Origin: DSNY01 sp016861185
GTDB taxonomy: Bacteria; Pseudomonadota; Gammaproteobacteria; Burkholderiales; Burkholderiaceae_F
Assembly: GCA_030263275.1 (NCBI GenBank)
Contig: SZOR01000031.1
Coordinates: 1-38,384, forward strand
Direction of reading: 5' to 3'
Length of the DNA stretch: 38,384 nucleotides
Numbering within the stretch: the first letter of the stretch is position 1; each line of letters starts with the position of its first letter. The notes below the pieces were generated by a model, which was not told the origin of the DNA, did no database searches, and saw nothing but the letters and a program-made list of their open reading frames with translations. Of the stretch, positions 8,673 to 17,127 are shown one piece after another. The position numbers and the translations under genes are program-made.

Positions 8673-9767
8673 CTAGACGTTGAACCGGAAGTGCATCACG
8701 TCGCCGTCCTGCACGACGTAATCCTTCCCTTCGAGCCGCATCTTGCCCGCTTCCTTCGCGCCGGCTTCGCCCTTGTACTTGACGTAGTCGTCGAAGGCGA
8801 TCGTCTCGGCGCGGATGAAACCCTTCTCGAAGTCGGTGTGGATCACGCCGGCAGCCTGCGGCGCGGTCGCGCCCTTGACGACGGTCCACGCGCGCACTTC
8901 CTTGGGCCCGGCGGTGAAGAACGTCTGCAGTCCGAGCAGCGCGTAACCGGCGCGGATCACGCGGTTCAGGCCCGGCTCGTCCATCCCCATGTCGGCGAGG
9001 AACACCTGCTTGTCCTCGTCCGACAGGTCGGCGATCTCCGCCTCGACCTTGGCGCACACGGCGACCACTGGCGCGCCTTCCTTCGCCGCGTACGCGCGCA
9101 CCTTCTCCAGCAGCGGATTGTTCTCGAAGCCGTGCTCCTCGACGTTGGCGACGTACATCGTCGGCTTCATCGTCAGCAGGAACAGCGGCCGCAGCACCGC
9201 CTTTTCCTCCTCGTACAGATCGACGCTGCGCGCGGGCTTCGCTTCGTTCAGCGCCGGCGCGATCTTCTCCAGCGCCGCGACCAGCCGCTGCGCTTCCTTG
9301 TCGCCTCCGCTCTTGGCAACCTTGCCGTACTTGGCGAGCTGCTTGTCGACCGTCTGCAGATCGGCGAGCGCCAGCTCGGTGTTGATGACCTCGATGTCCG
9401 ACACCGGATCGACCTTGCCCGCGACGTGAACGACGTTCGGATCCTCAAAGCAGCGCACGATGTGCGCGATCGCGTCGCACTCGCGGATGTTGGCGAGGAA
9501 CTGGTTGCCCAGTCCTTCGCCCTTGCTCGCGCCCGCGACTAGCCCCGCGATGTCGACGAACTCGACGGTGGCCGGGATCACCTTCTCCGGCTTGGCGATC
9601 GCCGCCAGCGCCGCGAGCCTAGGGTCGGGTACCTCGACGATGCCGACGTTCGGCTCGATCGTGCAGAAGGGATAGTTCTCGGCCGCGATGCCGGCCTTCG
9701 TGAGCGCGTTGAAGAGCGTCGACTTGCCCACGTTCGGCAGGCCGACGATGCCGCATTTCAGAGCCAT
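8673..9767 (-). CDS. ychF: Redox-regulated ATPase YchF (Obg/TRAFAC class)
   Basis: This 364-residue cytoplasmic P-loop ATPase has the normal length for the family. The G1 motif GLPNVGKSTLFNALT lies at residues 8-22, followed by NYPFCTIEPNVG and the G3 region DIAGLVAGASKGEGLGNQFL. The C-terminal TGS domain ends in GDVMHFRFNV. YchF binds ribosomes and prefers ATP to GTP. The start is set by AAGGAATTCC immediately upstream of ATG. In many proteobacteria ychF directly follows pth; here pth lies about 11.6 kb away with unrelated genes between. Confidence 0.97.
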   Translation of the reverse strand: MALKCGIVGLPNVGKSTLFNALTKAGIAAENYPFCTIEPNVGIVEVPDPRLAALAAIAKPEKVIPATVEFVDIAGLVAGASKGEGLGNQFLANIRECDAIAHIVRCFEDPNVVHVAGKVDPVSDIEVINTELALADLQTVDKQLAKYGKVAKSGGDKEAQRLVAALEKIAPALNEAKPARSVDLYEEEKAVLRPLFLLTMKPTMYVANVEEHGFENNPLLEKVRAYAAKEGAPVVAVCAKVEAEIADLSDEDKQVFLADMGMDEPGLNRVIRAGYALLGLQTFFTAGPKEVRAWTVVKGATAPQAAGVIHTDFEKGFIRAETIAFDDYVKYKGEAGAKEAGKMRLEGKDYVVQDGDVMHFRFNV

Positions 9768-10224
9768 GGAATTCCTTGCGCGACGCGGCCGTCCGATCGG
9801 AAGAGCGGGCGGAACGCGACGGGGTCGTTGCGAAGGGGCGGATTATCGCTGGAGTGGACGTTGTTCCCTTTGGCCCGCGTAGACGATGAAGGCGAGTCGC
9901 GCCTGATTGGAGTGGGCAGTGACGAGCGCCGTGCGGTCGGACGAGGAGCTTTCAGTACCCCCGCAGAAGTGTGCGTGCCGGTGGTTGCGCGCGCAGCCCT
10001 AAGAGCACCAGCATGAAGCGGCCGGAACCGACCCATAGCGGAATCTCACTCGCCCTGAGTTCGCGGCCGGATAGCAGTCAAACGTCGAGCAAATGGCTTC
10101 CGGCAGGCGCGCGCTTCGAGACAGAGGTGTCAATCGCGATGCCAAATCGGGTTCGGTCGAAGCGATTCTCGGGCAACTCTCCGACGCAGCATGCAAGGTC
10201 TAGCGCTGCGCGTCGTCGACCGTC
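9768..10224. other. Non-coding flank on the left side of the DUF4238 island
   Basis: About 460 bases without a convincing gene. The first 70 bases contain the ychF leader. From about 9,840 base composition drops and short A/T-richer words appear, unlike the flanking housekeeping DNA. Overlapping open frames here lack ribosome sites and recognisable protein patterns. I see no transposase, integrase or tRNA remnant. Confidence 0.5.
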
Positions 10225-10252
10225 TTGCACGGGCTTCTTGGGGCTGTATAAA
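10225..10252 (+). promoter_or_regulatory. Sigma70-like promoter for the first DUF4238 gene
   Basis: TTGCAC at 10225-10230 and TATAAA at 10247-10252 are separated by 16 bases and are close to the sigma70 consensus, which is rare in this GC-rich window. The -10 box ends only 10 bases before the ATG at 10263. Transcription would therefore start about 3-6 bases upstream of the start codon, giving a nearly leaderless mRNA. Confidence 0.5.
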
Positions 10253-10262
10253 ATCCCAGGTC

Positions 10263-11306
10263 ATGAGCGCATTCGATCGCCTTGCAGAGCGTGGGCCGTT
10301 ACTCGATGGCCCGGCGCAGCAGCACTACCTGTCAAGGTTCTACTTGAAAGGTTTTGCCCAGAACCGGCGCGTGGCTGTGTATGACCGAACCACTGGCATC
10401 GTCGATTCGCTGACGCCAAGAGATGCCGCCGCCCTTAAGCACTTCTACACCTTCATTGACGAAAGCGATCGGCAGCGATTCGAACTCGAAGCCTTGTTCG
10501 GCATCGTAGAAAGTCGTGCCGGGACCGCATTGAAGTCCGCAGTTTGCAGGTCGCCTCTCAGCTTCGAGGATCGCGAGTACCTGGCACTGTTCGTCGCAAT
10601 GCACGCGATTCGAACACCGGCCGCGCTCGCAGAGTCCCGTAGCGTGCGCGAAAAGGTCGAGCATGCGAAATTGAAGCTCACCGTTTCGAGTGAGGCCGCG
10701 GCATACAAACTGCTCAAAGAGTCAAAGTCTGCGGACATGTCCGAGGCAGAGCTGCGCAGCCACGCGGCGAAGCTATTTGAGATGATCAGCGGCAACCACT
10801 TTCGTATCAGTGTTTCGGACGAAGCGGTGCGCGCAGCTGCGCTCAAGACATGGGATACGGTGGCACGGACGCTCTTCGAAAGAGACTGGACTTTTGTTCA
10901 CGCGCCGAGCGGATCAGAGTACATAACCTCCGATTCACCGGTTGTGCTGTCGCCCCTGTCCAATTCGGAACATCTGCCGCTTGGCTACGGGTCGATTCAC
11001 ACGCACGTTCTCTTTGCTCTGTCGCGTACTGCGGCGCTGGTCATGAACGGGGACGGGCGCCGCATGCGGCATGCCGACGTACGGCCAGAGCAGGTCGAGC
11101 GCTTCAATTCCGCGGTAGCCGCCGACTGCTATCGCTATGTAATCGGCAGCAGTGCCGATCTGCTGCACAAGACAACCGCGCCGCTCAACCTGACCGGAAC
11201 ACGGTGGGCGCCCCGCGTAGATGTCGGCATTGGAATCCCTCCGGGTAAGGAACTGCCGGCCGTGTTCATCAAGGGACTGGGCAAGCGGCCCATGGCAACG
11301 GTTTAG
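10263..11306 (+). CDS. DUF4238 domain protein
   Basis: This 347-residue cytoplasmic protein has no signal or membrane segment. Residues 19-32 (QQHYLSRFYLKGFA) are the N-terminal signature of DUF4238, a family of unknown function. The second typical block is EYITSDSPVVLSPLS at about 219-233, followed by a hydrophobic strand (HVLFALSRTAALVM). The ATG at 10263 is chosen because the upstream frame runs through a promoter-like sequence and has no family similarity. Codon use and GC are lower than in neighbouring housekeeping genes, which suggests horizontal acquisition. The next gene appears to be a remote relative. DUF4238 genes are typically patchy accessory genes; a defence or DNA/RNA-related role is speculation. 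Confidence 0.85.
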   Translation: MSAFDRLAERGPLLDGPAQQHYLSRFYLKGFAQNRRVAVYDRTTGIVDSLTPRDAAALKHFYTFIDESDRQRFELEALFGIVESRAGTALKSAVCRSPLSFEDREYLALFVAMHAIRTPAALAESRSVREKVEHAKLKLTVSSEAAAYKLLKESKSADMSEAELRSHAAKLFEMISGNHFRISVSDEAVRAAALKTWDTVARTLFERDWTFVHAPSGSEYITSDSPVVLSPLSNSEHLPLGYGSIHTHVLFALSRTAALVMNGDGRRMRHADVRPEQVERFNSAVAADCYRYVIGSSADLLHKTTAPLNLTGTRWAPRVDVGIGIPPGKELPAVFIKGLGKRPMATV

Positions 11307-11627
11307 TTCCGTCAAGAGAGCGCAGCGCTGTTTCGCGTGTTTGGATCGCCGTGACGTTCCCCAATGTGCCGGCAATTGATGCTCCGAAGCCGACCGTGGG
11401 ATTGACTGGAACAGGCCTGCACCCGCGTTTGGCCGACCACTGGCAGCCATGAAGGTCGGGTATCGGGACGCCCAAGTTCGATGACGGCTGCCTGTTCGCT
11501 GACGCGGTAGACCGCAGTAGACAGTCGGAATGCCGCCAGTTACGGGCGGCTGGCTTCGGCCGAGAAGGCGCGGGCGGTGCATGTCGTCGGAACCGTCTGC
11601 TGCGAACGATCGATCGAAAATTTGCGG
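11307..11627. other. Intergenic region between the two DUF4238-type genes
   Basis: About 320 bases without a supported gene. The region contains a local inverted repeat, GCCGCC-AGTTAC-GGGCGGC, near 11530-11550. Open frames on either strand lack ribosome sites and recognisable protein patterns. The length argues against tight translational coupling of the two flanking genes, though one transcript is still possible. Confidence 0.5.
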
Positions 11628-12563
11628 ATGGCGAAGTTGAAGTCGGAACGACATCATTGGTGGCCTGTCTGCGTGTCTCGGCACTGGGCTGCAGACGATG
11701 GCATGACGGGGTGGCTCAAGCCGGACGGAAGTTGCATCCGGGTCCCGCCGGCGAGGCTGGGCGTTATCGGCAACGGCCATCACATCAAGCTCGGGAGCAA
11801 CGATCAGTCGTCGCCATGGGACCAGAGCTTCGAACGCGTCTTCGACAGGGCAGACGGGGCCTTCCCTGACTTGATCAGCTGGCTCGAGGGCCTTGAACGC
11901 AGACCTGTCCGTGAGGTCAAGGAGCTCAGGAGCCGGTTCGTCGCCCGGTCGTGTACTGATGACGAGCTATGTCGCATTACCGAGTGCGCGGTGTCGCTGG
12001 CTGTCCGCGGTCCCATGAATCGAGAGGCGTCGGTCGCCGTCGCCGAACATGTTCGTGGTCCGATAAAGAACTTTGAAAGGGATGCTCTTATCGGTCTGAA
12101 CATGAGGAACTCTCAGCGAGTAGTCGCGGACAGCATTGGCTCGCGTGCCAAATTCGTTGCCATTTACTCGCAGACAAGCGAGTTTGTCTTCGGCGATGGG
12201 TTCTTCCACAACGTGCGAAACGCGCAAATGGCTCCCCACGCGCCAAAGATGCTTGTTCCTCTCACCCCACACATCAGCGTGCTTGTGTGCCGGCCGGCGA
12301 GATACATCGTCGAGCCACGGCTGTTCACGCTAGTCCTAGACGATCATGAGGTCGACATCCTCAACCATGCCGTGCAGGTTTACTCTAAGAATGCGATCTA
12401 CTTTCGCTCCCAGTTGCCTGCGCTCCACGAGGCGTTCAGGCGAGGCGCGCATCTGCAGTATGAGCATCCAGGCAATCCAATAGACAGCTTCATCCACAGC
12501 ATTCCCGGCGTTCCGGCACGAGACACGTCGTTAGACCACATCTTCTTTCCGGATGAGAGCTAA
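11628..12563 (+). CDS. Hypothetical protein, probable remote DUF4238 relative
   Basis: This 311-residue protein has no recognised domain at first sight. It begins MAKLKSERHHWWPVCVSRHW, where the HHWWP block resembles the HYxxxFYLKGF start of DUF4238. The middle holds FVFGDGFFHN (about residues 186-195) followed by MLVPLTPHISVLVC, which aligns in order and spacing with the TSDSPVVLSP and hydrophobic-strand blocks of the preceding gene. This is inference from pattern, not a search result. The ATG at 11628 is preferred over an in-frame start 17 codons earlier because the extra residues look non-coding. Base composition is lower in GC than the core genes, as in the preceding gene. Both probably belong to one accessory island. 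Confidence 0.7.
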   Translation: MAKLKSERHHWWPVCVSRHWAADDGMTGWLKPDGSCIRVPPARLGVIGNGHHIKLGSNDQSSPWDQSFERVFDRADGAFPDLISWLEGLERRPVREVKELRSRFVARSCTDDELCRITECAVSLAVRGPMNREASVAVAEHVRGPIKNFERDALIGLNMRNSQRVVADSIGSRAKFVAIYSQTSEFVFGDGFFHNVRNAQMAPHAPKMLVPLTPHISVLVCRPARYIVEPRLFTLVLDDHEVDILNHAVQVYSKNAIYFRSQLPALHEAFRRGAHLQYEHPGNPIDSFIHSIPGVPARDTSLDHIFFPDES

Positions 12564-12760
12564 GGATCCAGTAGTCAGTCCGGCACAGGTAGTCTCAGAA
12601 GCAATCGACCCAGGGTTCGTGGGCGTTTGCCGCAGTAGCTTTGAGGCGCCCCTTAGCCGTCGCTCGCCAGCGCCGGCTTGTGGCCGGAAGCCGCCCGTCC
12701 CAACTGCGCGCAGTCGGCGCCCCCAACGTCGATGACGGGCTTTGCACGCAGCAGCTTTCG

Positions 12761-13138
12761 TCAGGCTCCGATCTCCTCGAACACCTCCCGCGCCACCCGA
12801 AACCCGTCGATCGCGGCCGGCACGCCGCAGTAGATCGCGGCTTGCAGCAGGACCTCGCGGATCTCGTCCTTCGTGACGCCGTTGTTCAGTGCGCCGCGCA
12901 CGTGCAGCTTCAGCTCGTGCGGGCGGTTCAGCGCGGTGAGCATCGCCAGGTTCAACAGGCTGCGCGTGCGGCGGTCGAGCCCGGGGCGGTTCCACACGTC
13001 GCCCCAGCAGTACTGCGTGACGAGCTCCTGCATCGGGCGGTTGAAGTCGTCGGCGTTTCGGATCGAGGCGTCGACGTATTCGGCGCCGAGCACTTCGCGG
13101 CGCGTCTGCAGCCCCTTGTCGAACAGTTCCTTGTTCAC
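12761..13138 (-). CDS. Carboxymuconolactone decarboxylase family protein, PcaC-like
   Basis: This 125-residue cytoplasmic protein matches the length and pattern of 4-carboxymuconolactone decarboxylases: QTRREVLGAEYVDASI at residues 11-26, FNRPMQELVTQYCWGDVW at 32-49, then RSLLNLAMLTALNRPHELKLH and GVTKDEIREVLLQAAIYCGVPAA. PcaC acts in the protocatechuate branch of the beta-ketoadipate pathway. No other pca gene is present in this window, so an orphan PcaC paralogue acting on another gamma-lactone is equally possible. It is the first core-like gene right of the low-GC island and lies 106 bp downstream of the B12 radical SAM gene on the same strand. Confidence 0.9.
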   Translation of the reverse strand: MNKELFDKGLQTRREVLGAEYVDASIRNADDFNRPMQELVTQYCWGDVWNRPGLDRRTRSLLNLAMLTALNRPHELKLHVRGALNNGVTKDEIREVLLQAAIYCGVPAAIDGFRVAREVFEEIGA

Positions 13139-13244
13139 TGCGGCCTCCGGTGGGTGAACGGCGAGGGCGCCATTGTGCGTCGAAGCCGCAGCGGCGCCGC
13201 CGTGCAGCCTGCGCCCGCAAGTGCCGACGCCGACGGCGCTTCGA

Positions 13245-15113
13245 CTACTCGCCGCGCGGCTGGAGCACCAGATCGAACACCGACGAATCGACCGCGATCC
13301 GCGACCGCAGCGATTCGTGCACGATGACCGAAACGCGGTCGCCGTAGCGAGCGAGCCGCGCGAGCAGGCGCTGCAGGTCCGCGGTGTGTTGCGCGTGCAG
13401 CGCCTCGATGCGCAGCGTCAGCGTCGAATGCGTGTGGCGCAGCAGCCGCTCCAGCCGCGGCGCGATGCGCGCAAAGAAGCGCGCGTCGAGCGGACCCGAG
13501 AGCGCCAGATCGAGCCGTGGCGGCCCGGGCCACCACGCGAGCGCGACCCGGCCCGCGTCGACGTAGCGCGCCGCTGCGCGCCGCAAGGCCCGCACGCGCC
13601 GCTCGAGCCGCGACGGCTCGAGCGCGCTGGAGGCGAAGCGCCGGCGCACGAAGGACTGCATCGACAGCCCCGTGATCCAATCCGAGATCACCACCGGCAG
13701 CCGGCGCGGCGCGGCAAGCGGCAGCGTGCGCAGGAAGGCGAGCCAGCGGCGCGGCCCGCCGGGCAGGATGCCCTTCGCGAGCAGCCGCAGCACGATGCGC
13801 AGCTTGTCGGCCGCCGCGTACTCGCTGCGGTAGACGGGCGCGCGCAGCCAGCGCAGCTTCGCGCGGATGCGCTGCGCGATGCCTCGGTCGCTCAGCAGTT
13901 GCCGGTACATCTGCCGGTAGGCGTCGAGCATCGCGTCGTACGGCATGCGCTTGGGCACGACGTTGGTGCCGAGCCGCGTGTTGTCGCCGTCGCCGGCGTC
14001 CTCGATCAGGCGCCCTTCCTGCTGCAGCCGGGCGTAAAGCGGCGTGCGCGGCAGCGCGGTCAGCAGCCCGACCATCGCGGCCTGGATGCCCGAGTCGAGG
14101 ATGAAACGGCGCTGGCGCTCGAAGGATTCGAGCGTGTCGTCGTCGAAGCCGACGATGAAGCCGCCCAGCACGTCGATGCCGTGCGCGTAGATCGTCCGCA
14201 GCGCGCCCAGCAGGTCGGTGCCGACGTTCTGCGTCTTACCGCTCGCCTTCAGCGTTGCCTCGTCCGGCGTCTCGATGCCGATGAAGACCCAGCCGAAGTT
14301 GGCCTCGCGCATCAGCCGCAGCAGTTCTTCGTCCCGGGCGATATTCACCGAAACCTCGGTGCCGAAGCCGAAGCGCCAGCGGTGGCGCCGCTGATACTCG
14401 GCGAGGAAGCGCAGCAGCGCCTTGGCCTGGGCGCGGTTGCCGATCAGGTTGTCGTCGACGAAGAACACCTGGCGCGCGCCCTGCGCGCGCAGCGCATCCA
14501 GCTCGCGGCCGATCTGCTCCGGACGCTTCACGCGCGGCCGCCGGCCGAACATCACGATGATGTCGCAGAAGTCGCAGCGATACGGGCAGCCGCGGGAGAA
14601 CTGCAGGCTCGCGGTGTTGTACAGATGCAGCTTCAGCAGGTCGAAGCGCGGCGTCGGCGAATCGGTCAGTGCAACGGTGCCGGTCTCGCGATAAAGCGCG
14701 CGCGGCGCGCCGGCCTCGAAGTCGCGACAGAACGCCGGCCAGATGTATTCGGCTTCGCCGGCGACGGTCGTGTCGGCCAGCGCCGCGTACTTCTCGGGGC
14801 ACAGCGATGCGTAACTGCCGCCGGCGACGACGTAATGCCCGCGGCTGCGGTAGTACGCGAGCAATTCCCGCTGCCGCGCAAACTGCACACCCATGCCGCA
14901 CACGCCGACGATGTCGGCCTCCGGTGCGAGCGGTACCGGCTCGACGTTCTCGTCGACGATCGTCACATGCCAATGCGCGGGAGAAAGCGCGGCCAGCGTG
15001 GCCAGCCCCAGCGGCGGATTGAGCGCGCGCTTGCCGGGAACGATCTCGTCGATCGCGAAGCGGAAGCTCCAGAAGCTTTCGGGGAAGCGCGGGTTGATGA
15101 GAAGCATTCGCAT
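13245..15113 (-). CDS. B12-binding domain radical SAM protein with DUF4070-like region
   Basis: This 622-residue protein starts at the ATG at 15113 behind a strong GGGAGGG ribosome site. The N-terminal 150 residues form a cobalamin-binding-type fold (MRMLLINPRFPESFWSFRF, DIVGVCGMGVQFARQR, GHYVVAGGSYASL). The radical SAM core carries Cys176, Cys180 and Cys183 in RGCPYRCDFCD, which bind a 4Fe-4S cluster. A DUF4070-type segment follows (GTNVVPKRMPYDAMLDAYRQMY). About 150 further residues form a basic linker and an alpha/beta tail. Relatives include HpnP-like hopanoid methylases and many uncharacterised enzymes. It is divergent from a SPASM radical SAM gene with 221 bp between starts. A methyl or other radical transfer is likely; the substrate is unknown. 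Confidence 0.9.
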   Translation of the reverse strand: MRMLLINPRFPESFWSFRFAIDEIVPGKRALNPPLGLATLAALSPAHWHVTIVDENVEPVPLAPEADIVGVCGMGVQFARQRELLAYYRSRGHYVVAGGSYASLCPEKYAALADTTVAGEAEYIWPAFCRDFEAGAPRALYRETGTVALTDSPTPRFDLLKLHLYNTASLQFSRGCPYRCDFCDIIVMFGRRPRVKRPEQIGRELDALRAQGARQVFFVDDNLIGNRAQAKALLRFLAEYQRRHRWRFGFGTEVSVNIARDEELLRLMREANFGWVFIGIETPDEATLKASGKTQNVGTDLLGALRTIYAHGIDVLGGFIVGFDDDTLESFERQRRFILDSGIQAAMVGLLTALPRTPLYARLQQEGRLIEDAGDGDNTRLGTNVVPKRMPYDAMLDAYRQMYRQLLSDRGIAQRIRAKLRWLRAPVYRSEYAAADKLRIVLRLLAKGILPGGPRRWLAFLRTLPLAAPRRLPVVISDWITGLSMQSFVRRRFASSALEPSRLERRVRALRRAAARYVDAGRVALAWWPGPPRLDLALSGPLDARFFARIAPRLERLLRHTHSTLTLRIEALHAQHTADLQRLLARLARYGDRVSVIVHESLRSRIAVDSSVFDLVLQPRGE

Positions 15114-15334
15114 GCCGACACCCTCCCAGCAATCGGGCGACGCGGCGCAGTTTGCGCCGGCGCATCGAGCCGGGCAAATCCGTCGGCGAGCGGCGGGGTG
15201 ATCCGGTCGGCCGTGCGGACCAACGCCCGGCGGCATTTGATCCGCGTCATGTCGTCGCCGGTGTCGCGATCCCACAATCCGCGCCCATCGTCGGGCCGCA
15301 GCCCCGCGGCCGCGCTTGCATCGCCGCCATCGCT

Positions 15335-16483
15335 GTGAACATCGCCGCCGCCAACTCCCCTGCGCAGCCCGTCATCGTCGGCAACCGCGTCGAACTGCAG
15401 TTGCTGACGACCCTTCAGTGCAACCTCGCCTGCAGCTACTGCAGTCTCGGCGTCGGCGACGTGCTCGGCTCGCAGAAGCGCGCGACCTACACCGCGGCGC
15501 AGCTCGGCGACTTCGTCGACAAGCATCTCGCCGACAAGGAGATCTACATCACGCTGTACGGCGGCGAGCCGGCGATGAACCCGCGCTTCGCGCTCGAGCT
15601 GATCGACCGCTTTCCGCTGGTGCGCTTCAACATGCAGACCAACGGCACGCTGGTCGCCAAGCTGCCGGACAAGGTGCTGGCGCGCCTGGTGAACATGATG
15701 ATCTCGGTCGACGGCGGCGAGACCGTCACCGACCGCTACCGCGGCAAGGGCACCTGGAAGCGCGTGCTCGACAACGTGCGCGCGATCCGCAACTTGCGCA
15801 CGCACGCGGTGCTGACCGCGCGCATGACCTGGTGGAGCGGCGAGACGTCGATCGAGGACTTCGACGAGCTGCTGACCGTGTTCGACTACGTGTACTTCCA
15901 GTTCGCGCAGGACGATCAGGCGCACCCGCCGGAGTCGGTCGCGCGCAAGAAGGCGGTGCTGAGCGAACTGGTCGAACGCTTCTTCGCGTCGAGCGACACG
16001 CTGTACCCGGTCGTGCCGCTGATGGGCACCGTGCGCAACAAGGTCGCACCGCAGCGGATCAACGAACTGTCGGCCGGCATGACCCAGTGCCGCGTGTCGA
16101 CGAACCTGCTGAACGTGATGCCCGACGGCAAGATCTATCCGTGTCCGGACATGTTGTACGACACAGATCTGCTGCAGGGCGACGTGGTCGGGAACTGGGT
16201 GCGCAAGAGTCCGCTGCAGCCCACGCCGGAGATGCCGTGCGCCGACTGCCGCGCCAACGCCTACTGCCGCGGCAACTGCATGAAGAACCTGTACCTCGCG
16301 TACGTGAAGAACGACGAGAACTGGCGCACGCGCGTGGTCGAGCCCGTCTGCGACATGATCCGCCACATGGGCGACGAGATCGACCGCTTCGATGCGCGCG
16401 CCTGGTTCGCGCGCGCCGCGCAGCCGGTGCGCAACCGGCTGCTCAATGCCGAGGTGTACGAGTTCTGCGAGGTGATGCCCTAG
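15335..16483 (+). CDS. Radical SAM/SPASM domain protein
   Basis: This protein of about 382 residues is assumed to start at the GTG at 15335, since the protein pattern (ELQLLTTLQCNLACSYC) begins shortly after; the frame stays open further upstream but reads as non-coding. Cys29, Cys33 and Cys36 in CNLACSYCS bind the radical 4Fe-4S cluster, and YGGEP near residue 74 is the SAM-binding GGE motif. The C-terminal SPASM region holds many cysteines (CRVSTNLLNVMPDGKIYPCPD, CADCRANAYCRGNCMKN, and a last Cys near VVEPVCDM) for auxiliary clusters. Such enzymes modify peptides or proteins, or mature enzymes. No clear precursor peptide lies beside it. It is divergent from the B12 radical SAM gene. Confidence 0.88.
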   Translation: MNIAAANSPAQPVIVGNRVELQLLTTLQCNLACSYCSLGVGDVLGSQKRATYTAAQLGDFVDKHLADKEIYITLYGGEPAMNPRFALELIDRFPLVRFNMQTNGTLVAKLPDKVLARLVNMMISVDGGETVTDRYRGKGTWKRVLDNVRAIRNLRTHAVLTARMTWWSGETSIEDFDELLTVFDYVYFQFAQDDQAHPPESVARKKAVLSELVERFFASSDTLYPVVPLMGTVRNKVAPQRINELSAGMTQCRVSTNLLNVMPDGKIYPCPDMLYDTDLLQGDVVGNWVRKSPLQPTPEMPCADCRANAYCRGNCMKNLYLAYVKNDENWRTRVVEPVCDMIRHMGDEIDRFDARAWFARAAQPVRNRLLNAEVYEFCEVMP

Positions 16484-16493
16484 CCCGCCAGGG

Positions 16494-17033
16494 CTACAGC
16501 GCCCGCCGCACCAGGCACACGGTCGTGTCGTCCGGCACCGGCAGCACGGCGAAGCCGAGATAGCGCGCGAGCGCGAGCATCGGCAGGTTGTCGGCGAGCA
16601 CGAAGCCCTCGATGGCGCGGTAGCCGTCGCGCCTGGCGCGCAGCATCAGACGACGCAGCAGCGTCGTCGCCAGTCCGGCGCCGCGCCAATCCTCGGCGAC
16701 GGTGATCGAGAACTCGCAGGTCTTCGGCTGCGCGGACGCCACGTAGCGCGCGGCGCCGACGATGTCGTAGCCGTCGTAGGCCGGCACGGTCGCCACCAGC
16801 GCGAACTCGCGCCCCGGCACCGGGCTGACGCCGCGCGCGAGCGCGTGCGGGTCCAGCTCGCGCTTGTGCTGCATGAAGCGCTGATAGCGCGACTGCGCCG
16901 ACAGGCGCTCGAACGCCTGCACGATTTCGCCCGCGTCCTCGGGCCGCACCGCGCGCAGCGTGACCGTGCGGCCGTCGCGCAGCGTGGCGCGGCGGGCGCG
17001 GTAAGGGACGTGCCCGCGCCTTGCACGCGTCAT
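16494..17033 (-). CDS. GNAT-family N-acetyltransferase
   Basis: This 179-residue protein has a GNAT fold. It starts with a basic leader, then TLRDGRTVTLRAVRPEDAGEIVQAFERLS. The acetyl-CoA-binding motif A is EFSITVAEDWRGAGLATTLLRRLM at about residues 107-130, with the R/QxxGxG/A variant RGAGLA. ADNLPMLALARYLGFAV is the typical C-terminal part. It resembles the acetyltransferase domain of protein lysine acetyltransferases of the Pat type, but the nucleotide-binding domain is absent. It converges on the radical SAM/SPASM gene with a 10-bp gap. No good ribosome site precedes the ATG, so the start is uncertain. Substrate unknown. Confidence 0.87.
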   Translation of the reverse strand: MTRARRGHVPYRARRATLRDGRTVTLRAVRPEDAGEIVQAFERLSAQSRYQRFMQHKRELDPHALARGVSPVPGREFALVATVPAYDGYDIVGAARYVASAQPKTCEFSITVAEDWRGAGLATTLLRRLMLRARRDGYRAIEGFVLADNLPMLALARYLGFAVLPVPDDTTVCLVRRAL

Positions 17034-17046
17034 CGCGATGGCCGCG

Positions 17047-17120
17047 CAGCGCTCGGGAGACCCCCTTCGCGCTGCGCGCTGTCCCCCCGAGGGGGAGCTG
17101 AGCGCCTTCGGAGCGGCCGC
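17047..17120. repeat. Burkholderiales-type GC-rich intergenic repeat with hairpin
   Basis: The 3' side of the acyl-CoA ligase gene carries a sequence made of GACCCCCTTCGCGCTGCGCG and TCCCCCCGAGGGGGAG blocks. TCCCCC and GGGGGA around 17082-17096 form a perfect 6-bp stem with a 3-base loop. Very similar CCCCC/GGGGG elements are scattered in intergenic regions of many Burkholderiales genomes. Here it may act as a transcription terminator for the ligase gene. Only one copy is seen in this window. Confidence 0.55.
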
Positions 17121-17127
17121 GCGGCGC

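Noticed and set aside
10935..11783. A 282-codon minus-strand frame across the end of the first DUF4238 gene
   Set aside because: It overlaps a recognised gene antisense and shows no protein family pattern or ribosome site.
12761..13138. A beta-ketoadipate (pca) operon around the PcaC-like gene
   Set aside because: No other pca gene lies near it; neighbours are a DUF4238-type gene and a radical SAM gene.
15249..15338. A 29-residue Ser/Pro-rich frame ending in GTGA overlap with the radical SAM/SPASM start, a possible precursor peptide
   Set aside because: No ribosome site, no Cys and no leader-core pattern. The region reads openly in several frames, and the SPASM start itself is uncertain.
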